DNA of 64,000 bases from positions 4,809,732 to 4,873,731 of the forward strand of contig NC_064537.1 in the NCBI RefSeq assembly GCF_023856365.1, read 5' to 3'. Positions within the stretch are counted from its first letter, which is position 1; the number at the start of each line of letters is the position of its first letter. Positions 54,201 to 61,800 of this stretch are shown here, in pieces. Origin of the DNA: Brienomyrus brachyistius (lineage: Eukaryota > Chordata > Actinopteri > Osteoglossiformes > Mormyridae). A model generated the notes under the pieces. The model saw only the letters and a list, made by a program, of their open reading frames with translations, ran no database searches and was not told the origin of the DNA. The position numbers were made by a program, and so were the translations under genes.

Positions 54201-56167
54201 AGCCTGCATCACGGTCTCTCCCTGACATGCAGGCTTCTCCTGGGGACTCTGGCGCCCCCTGGGTTCACTGACCTTGCCTGTAGTGTATGTCCCCCCCTAA
54301 CCCTGACCAGCATCAGGGGTTGAAATGTGAATGTTTTTGTCACTTTCTATCTCTTCTCTCTTAAATTGCCGTCCCTCCACTTTTGGTTCTTTTTGTTTAA
54401 GGTAAAAACCAAACACACTGTAGTTTTCCTGGTTTTTCTGCCCCAGTCGAATCCCGGCATCATGCCCCAAAGCCCTGTGCCAGCCTCATGCCCTGATGCC
54501 CTGTGCCAGCCTCGTGCCCTGATGCCCTGTGCCAGCCTCGTGCCCTGATGCCCTGTGTCAGCCTCGTGCCCGGATGCCCTGTGCCAGCCTCGTGCCCGGA
54601 AGCTGGATGCCGTGTGCCAGCCTCATGCCCTGAAGCCCTGTGTCAGCCTCGTGCCCGGAAGCTGGATGCCGTGTGCCAGCCTCATGCCCTGATGCCCTGT
54701 GCCAGCCTCGTGCCCGGATGCCCTGTGCCAGCCTCGTCCCCGGAAGCTGGATGCCGTGTGCCAGCCTCGTGCCCTGAAGCCCTGTGTCAGCCTCGTGCCC
54801 GGAAGCTGGATGCCGTGTGCCAGCCTCATGCCCTGATGCCCTGTGCCAGCCTCGTGGCTGGATGCTGGATGCCCTGTGCCAGCCTCGTGCCTGGATGCCC
54901 TGTGCCAGCCTCGTGGCTGGATGCTGGATGCCCTGTGCCAGCCTCGTGCCTGGATGCCCTGTGCCAGCCTCGTGCCCGGATGCCGGACGCTGTGTGCCAG
55001 CCTCGTGCCCGGATGCCGGACGCCATGTGCCAGCCTCGTGCCCTGATGCCCTGTGCCAGCCTCATGCCCGGATGCCGGACGCTGTGTGCCAGCCTCTTGT
55101 CCGGGTCCCGTCTGCCAGCCCTCTTGTCCACCCACCCCCTCCTGTCTTCCTGATCCATCACATTATACTTCCCTCCTTTTGTAGTTTAGTAAGCGTTTCT
55201 TATAACGACCCCACCTGGGACCGAAATTCTTTTAGCTGCAGGCTCTCTGTTCCAGTTCAGATACACAATAATGTGCATCTTTGGAGGTATCCACCAGGGT
55301 GTCGGGGCTGAATGCCCCATCAGAGGGATGACTAACTCAAGTAAGTAGCATACAGTACCAGTTAGAAGTTTGGACAAGTCAAGCCACCTACAAAGGAAAG
55401 GGATCACATGACTTCGTGTCACATGACTTGGCCACCTGACTCAATAGAAATTTGTTTTGGAGGAGTCTGACCAGAGAGTGAAGGCAAAGCAGCCAATGAG
55501 AGCTCAGCGTGTCTGTGGGACCTCCTACCGGACAGCTGGTGAAGCATCCCAGGAGGCCACCTCATGGTAATAGCAAGGTCAGCCAGTCCCCGGGGCAGTT
55601 TGGGTTAAGGGCCTTGCTCAAGGGCCCAAAGGGGGTACCCTGCTGACTCAGGGATTTGAACTGGCAACCTTCTGTGTCCCAACTAATAGAGCTGGTCCCA
55701 AGTCTTTTTTTTATATTTAATACTGTTTGGTCAGTGCATGATTCTACACGTATTGTTTTATAGTTTTGATGTCTTAATAATTATTCTAAAATGTAGAGAA
55801 TTGTTCAAATAAACCTTTTTAAGGGTAGGTGTGTCCAAACTTTTGATTGATATTGTACATACCCACACGAAGCCTGAGCGGAAGAAGTGGGATGTGAGGC
55901 GGGCGAAGGGGAGGGCCCAGGCGTCTGGGCCGAGCACGTGTTCTGGAGGACGTCACGAAGCTGTTGAGTATCTCGTGACTTGTGGGGTAGAGGGGCAGAA
56001 TTGCGAGCTGCGCCAGGCAGTGCCCGTCGAGTGATTTCCCCCAGCGCCTGTACCTTTCAGTACTCGGCTCGCTCGAGGGTCGCGCTTGTGACTCTCGCTC
56101 TCCTCTCTCCCCAGCTCTCCTGCTGCTCTACGACGTCACCAACAAATCATCTTTTGACAACATGCAG
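36279..56167 (+). CDS. rab26: rab26, small GTPase (exons 1-5; 3' end outside window)
   Basis: Join 36279-36449, 38552-38662, 47700-47741, 48052-48118, 56115-56167: 444 nt, 148 codons, ending in phase 0. RAB26 is a GTP-hydrolysing switch of secretory and synaptic vesicles. The variable N-terminus (residues 1-57, [12 protein letters not shown]) ends EFYDLAFK as in RAB26. The P-loop is GDSGVGKT at 62-69, switch [10 protein letters not shown] with Thr88, and G3 WDTAGQE at 110-116 with catalytic Gln115. They are followed by the Rab-family YYRDAH and [23 protein letters not shown] and [12 protein letters not shown] favour RAB26 over its close relative RAB37 (LLGDTGVG, DAQALLLLYDIT). The G4 (NKVD), G5 (ETSAK) and C-terminal prenylation cysteines must lie past 64000. 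Confidence 0.95.
36450..38551 (+). other. rab26 intron 1
   Basis: 2102 bp. GC-rich at the start, then mixed; a short CA tract sits at 37398-37413. Nothing else recognised. Confidence 0.85.
38552..38662 (+). CDS. rab26: rab26 exon 2
   Basis: 111 nt, 37 codons, phase 0 at both ends. It encodes [20 protein letters not shown], then [17 protein letters not shown]: the P-loop and switch I. The acceptor is GTCTGCAG and the donor AGG/GTACGT. Confidence 0.97.
41030..41290. repeat. Degenerate tandem repeat
   Basis: Words such as CTCCAGTGACTG, GCATTACAG, CAGCTCCCCAGTG and ACAGTCCC recur with loose spacing over about 260 bp. The period is too eroded to state. Confidence 0.6.
42138..42206. repeat. CA microsatellite
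   Basis: About 34 CA units in rab26 intron 2. Confidence 0.96.
42835..43250. repeat. CTGTCTGTGTCCC tandem array
   Basis: Pyrimidine-rich units of 12-14 bp (CTGTGTCCC, CTTGTCTGTGTCCC, CTCTGTCTGTGTCC), with a larger block containing CCCCTTCAGTATTCCTGTCT repeated three times. All three frames are open and Cys/Val/Ser-rich; these are artefacts. Confidence 0.93.
45030..45162 (+). mobile_element. Non-LTR retrotransposon (L2/CR1-type) 3' end
   Basis: GAGGAGCTGGAGGAGGTGGC, then GGGAGGTCTAGGCACCCCTG, then CCCAGATAAGCGG and the short tail GGATGGATGGATGG. This order (end of a reverse-transcriptase ORF, GATAAGCGG, tetranucleotide tail) is the familiar 3' end of a fish LINE. It is heavily 5'-truncated. 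Confidence 0.65.
45958..46045. repeat. 29-bp tandem repeat, 3 copies
   Basis: AGGGCATGTGCGCAGGTACC followed by CAGCCGGCC starts at 45961, 45990 and 46019. The copies are almost identical. Confidence 0.93.
47700..47741 (+). CDS. rab26: rab26 exon 3 (42 nt)
   Basis: 14 codons in phase: [14 protein letters not shown], the strand between switch I and switch II. The acceptor is GTTCCCAG and the donor CAG/GTACGA. Skipping it would keep the frame but remove a core beta-strand. Confidence 0.95.
47742..48051 (+). other. rab26 intron 3
   Basis: 310 bp with several G runs; the acceptor is CTCTCCACAG. No other feature. Confidence 0.9.
48052..48118 (+). CDS. rab26: rab26 exon 4
   Basis: 67 nt, residues 109-130 plus one base: [20 protein letters not shown], then AH. 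It contains the G3 motif with Gln115 and all of switch II. The donor is ATG/GTGAGC. Confidence 0.97.
49200..49960 (-). pseudogene. Tc1-like transposase remnant plus an oppositely oriented Tc1-like 3' end
   Basis: On the minus strand, 49200-49690 carries broken frames: [20 protein letters not shown] (the TDE catalytic context of Tc1 transposases, usually [12 protein letters not shown]) in one frame, and upstream pieces resembling the N-terminal region in others. From about 49755 the plus strand reads ACGGAGCCCTGAAATGGGGG, then ACTGTGTATATAAAGAGCTG and GCACTTTAATCACAAG, which is the usual sequence downstream of a fish Tc1 transposase stop. The two parts therefore face opposite ways, so this is at least two fragments or a rearranged copy. 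It is inactive. Confidence 0.6.
50098..50372 (-). mobile_element. tRNA-related SINE-like repeat
   Basis: TTTATATAGTGCTTTTCT, CAAAGCGCTTTACAATTC, GTGGCGGAGGCTGCCATGCA and GTCTTGCTCAAGGACACTTT lead to GGGCTCGAACTTGCGACCC. The reverse complement of the last part is a B-box-like GGGTCGCAAGTTCGAGCCC. This is a very common interspersed repeat in spiny-rayed and other fishes; I do not recall its formal name. Confidence 0.65.
50575..51761. repeat. 28-bp GC-box minisatellite, about 42 copies
   Basis: The unit TCCATGCCCCGCCCCCATAT plus CACACTCC has minor forms of 26 bp (CCCCGCCCCATAT, CCCCGTCCCATAT) and rarer ones with CATACCACATTCC. Each full unit carries GGGGGCGGGGC on the minus strand, a consensus Sp1/KLF GC box. 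No frame contains a stop, so three overlapping plus ORFs of about 416 codons span the array; they are artefacts. The G-runs on the minus strand could form G-quadruplexes. Confidence 0.97.
53455..53580 (-). mobile_element. tRNA-derived SINE, family A, inverted
   Basis: The plus strand reads GGGTTAAGGGCCTTGTTCAA, then GGGATTTGAACCAATAACC and TTCTGATCACAGGCAGAGAG. In reverse this is a B box (GGTTCAAATCCC) followed by the GAACAAGGCCCTTAACCC tail of family A. Confidence 0.6.
54466..55115. repeat. 26-bp minisatellite with composite units
   Basis: The basic unit is GATGCCCTGTGCCAGCCTCG plus TGCCCT (26 bp). Longer units insert GAAGCTG or GGATGCTG before GATGCC, and a block with GTGCCCGGAAGCTGGATGCC recurs three times in the first half. 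The right end decays. ORFs ([13 protein letters not shown]) are artefacts. Confidence 0.93.
55353..55855 (+). mobile_element. Tc1-like element, internally deleted, carrying a nested SINE
   Basis: The left end CAGTACCAGTTAGAAGTTTG (55353) and the right end, inverted, CAATATCAATCAAAAGTTTG (55855) are flanked by TA at 55351-55352 and 55856-55857. Between them are an eroded transposase 3' part (AAGGCAAAGCAGCCAATGAG, GCATCCCAGGAGGCCACCTC) and the T-rich sequence expected before the right end. Most of the transposase is missing. Confidence 0.75.
55568..55700 (-). mobile_element. tRNA-derived SINE, family A, inserted in the Tc1-like element
   Basis: The plus strand reads GGGTTAAGGGCCTTGCTCAA, then GGGATTTGAACTGGCAACC and TTCTGTGTCC. 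In reverse this gives the B box GGTTCAAATCCC and the GAGCAAGGCCCTTAACCC tail. It interrupts the Tc1-like element just after the transposase remnant. Confidence 0.65.
56115..56167 (+). CDS. rab26: rab26 exon 5 (last exon in window)
   Basis: 53 nt completing Ala131 and encoding [17 protein letters not shown]. The acceptor is CTCTCCCCAG and the donor CAG/GTAGGA, phase 0. The next residues of the family (AWLTEIHEYAQ) were searched for downstream and not found. Confidence 0.95.
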
Positions 56168-57604
56168 GTAGGACGGGCACTGCCTAGGGGCTTGACGAAT
56201 GGGCCGCGTGGTTTGGCGCTGCCCCCGCAGGCCGGGGTGGGCGATGCCTGACAGAATGAGCATTTTTCCCTGCATAAACTTACAGGGACAAATATGAAAT
56301 TTTTTTTTCTAAGAGTATTAACTTTTCCAGGACTTCCCGACCCAGACAGTGTAATTTTCCTGCTAGGTATTCCACTGGTTGGTACAATGCAGTGTTGGCG
56401 TCTTGTAGTATGTTATCGGTAACTGTGGCCGAAGATTGGTATCACTCAGACGTGGGACACCACAGGCTCTCCCACCTGCCCCCTTTGGTCCCCATTTGGT
56501 CGTGTGCTTGTGGCTCGATGGTATGAAGAACCTGAACGAGATGCCAGCTAAATCAGGTTCGCTTTTCTAAACTTCCCGCGCAGTGAATGCTGTGGTAAGC
56601 ATCACCCTGACAGAATGCTGTTTACAAGGACACCAGCTGTGTGTGCTGATCCATCGTGGTTCATGTGGGGTCACACTGGTCATGGACGGGTCAAGATGCA
56701 GGTTGCCAGATCTGGTGCAAGGTGATAACCATGATGGAGGATTCTCTACCTGACTGGTAATAGAGGTAAACATTGGGACATCAGTCAGACGTTATACAAC
56801 AAATTATACGACACAGACGTATTTTCTGAGGGAATGTTGACCAATTTCACTTCGTCACCAACAGGGGGCGCCGGTGGTGAAACTGGCCCTGGGTGCAGAC
56901 GTCTGCTGTATGTGTGTGTATGTGCATGAATGCATGTGTGTGTTTGTTAACATGTAGATAAACATGCTCTCTGCGCTCATGTGGGCTGGTATGATCCGGT
57001 CAGTGTGGGGGGGTGGTCCTGCAGGTATGCCTGTCTCCCGCCTGCGTGCACGGCGATCTCAGTCCAGATGGCCTGCCGACACCGGAGCCGCGTAATTTGC
57101 GTGTTTCGCTGCGTCTCCCACCTGTGACGGACCACCGGCCTGTCGGGGAGGTCTCAGGTCAGGCCCGGGCCTCTCAGGCGGGTGAGTCAGACGCTGACTC
57201 AGCTCGGCCACTGCATCCACAGGCTTCTCCTGACGATCAGCTGGCTGCTCCTGTGCAGTCCTCTCTCACTGACTGGGAGACATCTCCCCCCACCCTCCCA
57301 GGGCCGTGCACTTTACCCCCCTCCCCCTGCCCATTTAGAAATCTTTAACACCTTTGAGGGGTCAGCAAGAATGCCCAGACCGCAGCTTTATATACGGGCG
57401 GGCCCACAGAGGCACTGGCTAGACTTGAAAGCTGATTGGCCCCCCGAGTTCCCATCCTCCAATCACACACCGATTCAAAACACATCATTAGCTAATGATA
57501 ACTTGGCCACTCTTATGACCTCCACCATAAAAAAAAAATATCCTGGAATCGGCCCTTCCAGGAGTTGCCGGAGGTCAGCATCTACACAGCTTTCAATGAT
57601 AATG

Positions 57605-57887
57605 TTATGTGGCACTTTTTAGAATTAGAATTTAGTGATCAGTGTTGACACAGCACAGCACACTACACCGGAATGTGTCCTCTGCATTTAACCCATATGT
57701 GACGATGTGACATAGCAGGGGGCAGCTAATTCAGTGCCCGGGGAGCAGTGCGTGGGGGCAGTACCTCGCTCAGGGTACCTCAGTGGTGCTTTGCTGGTCG
57801 GGGATTCGAACCAGCAATCTTTCAATGACAAGTGCGCTTCCCTAAGCATTAGGCGACCACTGGCCCACTTTGCACCCCCGCCCCGCA
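57605..57887 (-). mobile_element. tRNA-derived SINE, family B, near full length, inverted
   Basis: In reverse: a head with an A-box-like GTGGTCGCCTAATGCTTAGG, the B box GCTGGTTCGAATCCCC, the body GAGCGAGGTACTGCCC and AATTAGCTGCCCCCTGC, then GGGTTAAATGCAGAGGACAC and the tail GATCACTAAATTCTAATTCT. It is the most complete family B copy in the window and the reference for the copies at 17960 and 23740. Confidence 0.75.
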
Positions 57888-58299
57888 TCGCCCCGCCCCA
57901 TTACACTGTGCACGGCTCATCTTAACCTTAGTATTAGCTTTCCATTCCCAGATTCCAGCATGGCTGCGAAATCTAGGAAGGTATGTGCACATTTTTCATT
58001 AGCATGCAATAACATGCATATACGAACAGTAGGACGTAGTACTGGTCTGAAGTGATCCTCAGCGACCGTCAGATTTTAGTCCAGTGTGGTGTATTAAAAT
58101 AGTCCTCGAGGTCGGCCTTATCTTCGCCTCTCAGGACTTGAGGAGATTAACATCTCTGAACAGCTCAAGGATCAGCAGACTTGTTGAGGTTTTTCTCGTC
58201 CCGCTTGAAGCTGCCTGGTTCTAAGAGCCGGAGTGGCTCACTGCCTCTGACGTTCTCTGCCAGACACCGTGTGTGTCTGTGTTTGTGTAGATTATATTT

Positions 58300-58510
58300 A
58301 TATTACATTGTGAGGACCAAGTGTCCCCCTATAATGTGATAAAAACTTATTTTGATGTTGTGGGGACCATTTTTTGGTCCCCACAAAGATCTGTAAATGC
58401 AATCAAAAAACTAAAAATACTAAAAATACTTTTCATATGGGGATTAGAGTTTTCCCCATAGAAATTAATGGAGAGTCCCTGCAAAGATATAATTACAAAC
58501 CTGTGTGTGT
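58300..58510 (+). repeat. Interspersed GTGGGGACC-type repeat, copy C
   Basis: TTGTGAGGACCAAGTGTCCCC, then the inverted pair GTGGGGACC/GGTCCCCAC around a T6 centre and ACAAAGATCTGTAAATGCAA. It ends AATGGAGAGTCCCTGCAAAG and TGTGTGTGTG. The last segment matches the far end of copy A (14070-14095). Confidence 0.65.
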
Positions 58511-58544
58511 GTTTCATCATTCAAATACGAATGTGGCCCCCATT

Positions 58545-58660
58545 GCCGAACCTGATTGGTTCGCGTCGTCGAACCCGATTGGTCTGCATCGCTGAACCTG
58601 ATTGGTCCGCGTCGTCTAACCCGATTGGTCTGCATCGCCGAACCTGATTGGCTCCCGTCC
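58545..58660. repeat. 23-bp tandem repeat with five CCAAT boxes
   Basis: ATTGG starts at 58555, 58578, 58601, 58624 and 58647, exactly 23 bp apart. Units alternate between GAACCTGATTGGTTCGCGTC and GAACCCGATTGGTCTGCATC forms, giving a 46-bp higher-order unit. On the minus strand these are five CCAAT boxes. Confidence 0.92.
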
Positions 58661-58771
58661 TGCTCCCACTTTATTCTGCTCCCTTTCATTTCCAGGCATC
58701 TGCAGCTATTGAAGTTTCTGAGGATCTAATTAAGTGGCGTTATTTCTTTTCCTGGCCTGGTGGGATCACAG

Positions 58772-58816
58772 TGCACACACACGCACACACACACACGCAC
58801 ACACACACACACACGC

Positions 58817-58866
<50 letters not shown>

Positions 58867-58904
58867 GCACACACACGCACGCACACACACACGCACACAC
58901 ACAG
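58772..58904. repeat. CA microsatellite with CG interruptions
   Basis: A CA run punctuated by CGCA at irregular spacing. Confidence 0.96.
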
Positions 58905-59909
58905 GTGGGGGCATTCGGAGCTCAGGCTAGCGGATCTCGCTCACTCCCCCAGGCAGCAGGAGAGACATCTGGGAGTGTCGTTCTGCGATAAGGCCGCATT
59001 ATTATTTAAATGTCAGGTCGAAGCCCCCAGAGGCGAGTGATCACAGTGTGCTTGGCTGGGGGGTACGGACACCCCTCCAGGGACGGCTGCCTGCCCCCCC
59101 CCCCATTTTTCTTCCTTCTCCTCCTTGCTGTTTCCATTCTCTCATTGGTGGCTATTTCGGAATCACGGAGCAGTTTTGCATAACAAATCCCCCCACTCCC
59201 ACAATGGGCGGGGAGTGATGGAGGATCGACAGAATCCCAGGCCTCCTGCTGTTTGAACGGAAGCCAACCCCCCCCCCACACACACACACCGTTTCCATGG
59301 CTCCCGTTGTTCCGCCACTTTGGAAAGCAGTGGTGTGAGTCACATTGCTCGCCGCATGACGCACTCACGGGTTCGGTCGCCATCGGAAATGGGGCCCCGC
59401 CCCTCTTTCAGCCGAGTGCTCTCACCCGAACGGGTGAGGCTTTGGAGAGAAATGTCACCATCTCAGCATGATTGCAAACAGGCGACTTAGTGTTTAAGGA
59501 AATGTCAAGGCTGTGGGTTCAGTCAGAAGGTTTTGGGTTCAAATCCCAGAAGATCACTCAAGTAGGATGGCAGTTAACCTCACATCCCACCTGTACACAG
59601 TTAAATGTCAGACGGGGAGAGGGGTGTGGACAATCCCTGCATGGGACAATCCTATAGCCTAGTTATCAGTAAAATAAAGCAGTACGCCCCCCCCAAAGCA
59701 CAGTGGCCCTCCCGAAAACCTCTGCCCTAGCTTGGTAATCCCTGAAAGATCAATCCTGCAGATGAGGGCAACATGGTCTGTCATTCGTTGTTAATTTGGG
59801 GGGTGGAATCGGATGTGTCTGTGATCTTCTGGGGTCACTTGGAGCTCCACTGCGAGGAAGGATGTGGCCAAGACTGGTGGGATTTACAGAGCGGACTCTC
59901 GTGTGGCAC

Positions 59910-60003
59910 TCTCCTCCTCCTCCTCCTTCTCCTCCTCCTCCTCCTCCTTCTCCTCCCCCTCCTCCTCCTCCTCCTCCTCCTTCTCCTCCTCCTCCTCCTC
60001 CTC
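59910..60003. repeat. TCC trinucleotide tract
   Basis: About 94 bp of (CTC)n with a few TTC and CCC interruptions. It is a homopurine/homopyrimidine mirror repeat of the kind able to form intramolecular triplex DNA. Confidence 0.96.
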
Positions 60004-60670
60004 ATCCGTAATTAAAATAACACTGGATACGGGGGTGAGAGTACTCTGGCTGGAGTCACACAGCGGGGCCTGAGGTATCGGGTTAAAGTCGCGGGGTCGT
60101 CTGCGCTCGAGGAAGAGTGCCCTGGTGAATACGCTCCGGCAGGAAGCCTTCCGGTGAATCTCACACTCTCACACAGAGCTGCGGTTCTCAACCAGGTCCT
60201 CCACGTCCCCCCCACCTGCATGGCTGCGCGATCAGGGGCATGATGATTAGCTGACAGGTGAGGTTGTGTGCGTAGGTGGCGGAAAGTCCTGGAAATACGG
60301 AGGGGGGGGGGAGCTTAGCACTGGTGGTGCAGGGATCGCAGGTCCATCTGTCATCAGGAGCCGCTGGGTGAGATTCCCGGTCTTCCGTTTGGGATGCTGG
60401 CCAGCCCGGGAGAGACGTAGCTGGCGGCTTCCTTGCCCCCCCGGAAGTCCAGTCCCCCCCTCCATATAAGGCCTCAGCAGGATTCACATATGGGGCAGGG
60501 GGGACGGATCAGGAGGCTGGAGCTTAGGATCCTTTGTGGATAAAGGATCTTTATTTGTCATGGTGCATGTGACCTAGAGCACAACATAGAAGCAGCTTCC
60601 ATAACATATAAATAACTTACAATCATTAATACATGCTTGTGTAATCACATACATTATAGTAGGTACATGA

Positions 60671-60697
60671 GTGTGTGTGTGAGTGTGAGTGAGTGTG

Positions 60698-60746
<49 letters not shown>
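60671..60746. repeat. TG/GAGTG microsatellite
   Basis: GTGAGTGTGAGTGAG-type repeats pass into a pure TG run that ends at the 5' boundary of the Tigger-like remnant. Confidence 0.95.
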
Positions 60747-60747
<1 letters not shown>

Positions 60748-60751
<4 letters not shown>

Positions 60752-61000
60752 CAGCCCTCTGTACCCATGGCGGATTGGTTCCAGGCCCCCCCCCCCCCCC
60801 CCCCCCCGATACCAAAATCCGCCGATGCTCAATCCCTTATGTAAAATGCAGCAGTATTTGCATATGAGCTGCACACATCCTCCTGTATACTTCCGGTATC
60901 ATCACTGTTTTACTTATAATCCCTAATACAATGTAAATGTTATGGTCATTGTTGCCATACTGCATTGTTTGGGGAATGATGACAAGAAAAGTCTGTTCAG
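60748..61000 (+). mobile_element. Tigger/MER2-like (pogo family) DNA transposon remnant, 3' truncated
   Basis: AGTCAGCCCTCTGTACCCAT, GGCGGATTGGTTCCAGGCCC, GATACCAAAATCCGCCGATG, CTCAATCCCTTATGTAAAAT, GCAGTATTTGCATATGA, GCACACATCCTCCTGTATAC, CTTATAATCCCTAATACAAT and GGGGAATGATGACAAGAAAA occur in the order I recall for the mammalian Tigger/MER2 consensus. A C21 run replaces the GACCCCCCGCG segment. The right end is absent; the sequence passes into other DNA and a CT tract. The call rests on memory of that consensus. Confidence 0.6.
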
Positions 61001-61260
61001 TCACATGATAGACTGTAGTACGTATAGAAGGTAAATTCATCCATTTTCTCTCTCTCTCTCACATGCAGACAGACACACATACACTCACCGACACCCAAAA
61101 CTACACATCACTCCTTTTGCGTGGAGCATATATCCCCCCCCCCTACTTTTTGTGTGGCTGATGACATTTTAGCCTTGGAGGAAAATAACAGAGTATCATT
61201 GTGCTATACAAATAAAATTATTATTATTTATGTATTATTATTTATTATAGGCGGACTATG

Positions 61261-61800
61261 TATTTACTCATCAGTAGACGGTGTGTTTACACATCACTGA
61301 CCTATGTATTTACTCATCAGTAGACGGTGTGTTTACACATCACTGACCTATGTATTTACTCATCAGTAGACGTGTGTTTACACATCACTGACCTATGTAT
61401 TTACTCATTAGTATATTATATTTACATTTTAATAGACTGTGTACTTATTCATCAATAGACTGTGTATTTGCTCATTGGCACACTGCGTATTTACTCATTA
61501 ATGTGCTGTGTATTTGCTCATTGGCACACTGCACATTTACCCATTATTGTGCTGTGTATTTGCTCATTGGCACACTGCATATTTACTCATTAACGTGCTG
61601 AGTATTTGCTCTTTGGCACACTGCACATTTACCCATTATTGTGCTGTGTATTTGCTCATTGGCACACTGCATATTTACTCATTAACGTGCTGAGTATTTG
61701 CTCATTGGCACACTGCATATTTACTCATTAATGTGCTGCGAATTTGCTCATTGGTACTCTGCGTATTTACTCATTACTGGACTGCGTATTTGCTGTAGTT
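61261..61800. repeat. 46-bp tandem array, about 11 copies
   Basis: Period 46 (TATTTACTCA at 61261, 61307 and 61353; TGTGTATTTG at 61461 and 61507). The first units carry CATCAGTAGACGGTGTGT, the later ones TTGCTCATTGGCACACTGC and ATTAACGTGCTG, so two diverged subfamilies lie side by side. AT-rich. Repetitive ORFs here (LLIGTLHIYSL) are artefacts. Confidence 0.9.

Larger units (their letters stand above)
48119..56114 (+). other. rab26 intron 4
   Basis: 8.0 kb. It contains Tc1-like fragments (49200-49960), a SINE-like repeat (50098-50372), a 28-bp GC-box array (50575-51761), a SINE (53455-53580), a 26-bp array (54466-55115) and a Tc1-like deletion derivative with a nested SINE (55353-55855). 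48120-49190 and 51800-53440 hold nothing I recognise apart from a tRNA-like B box near 52262. Confidence 0.85.
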
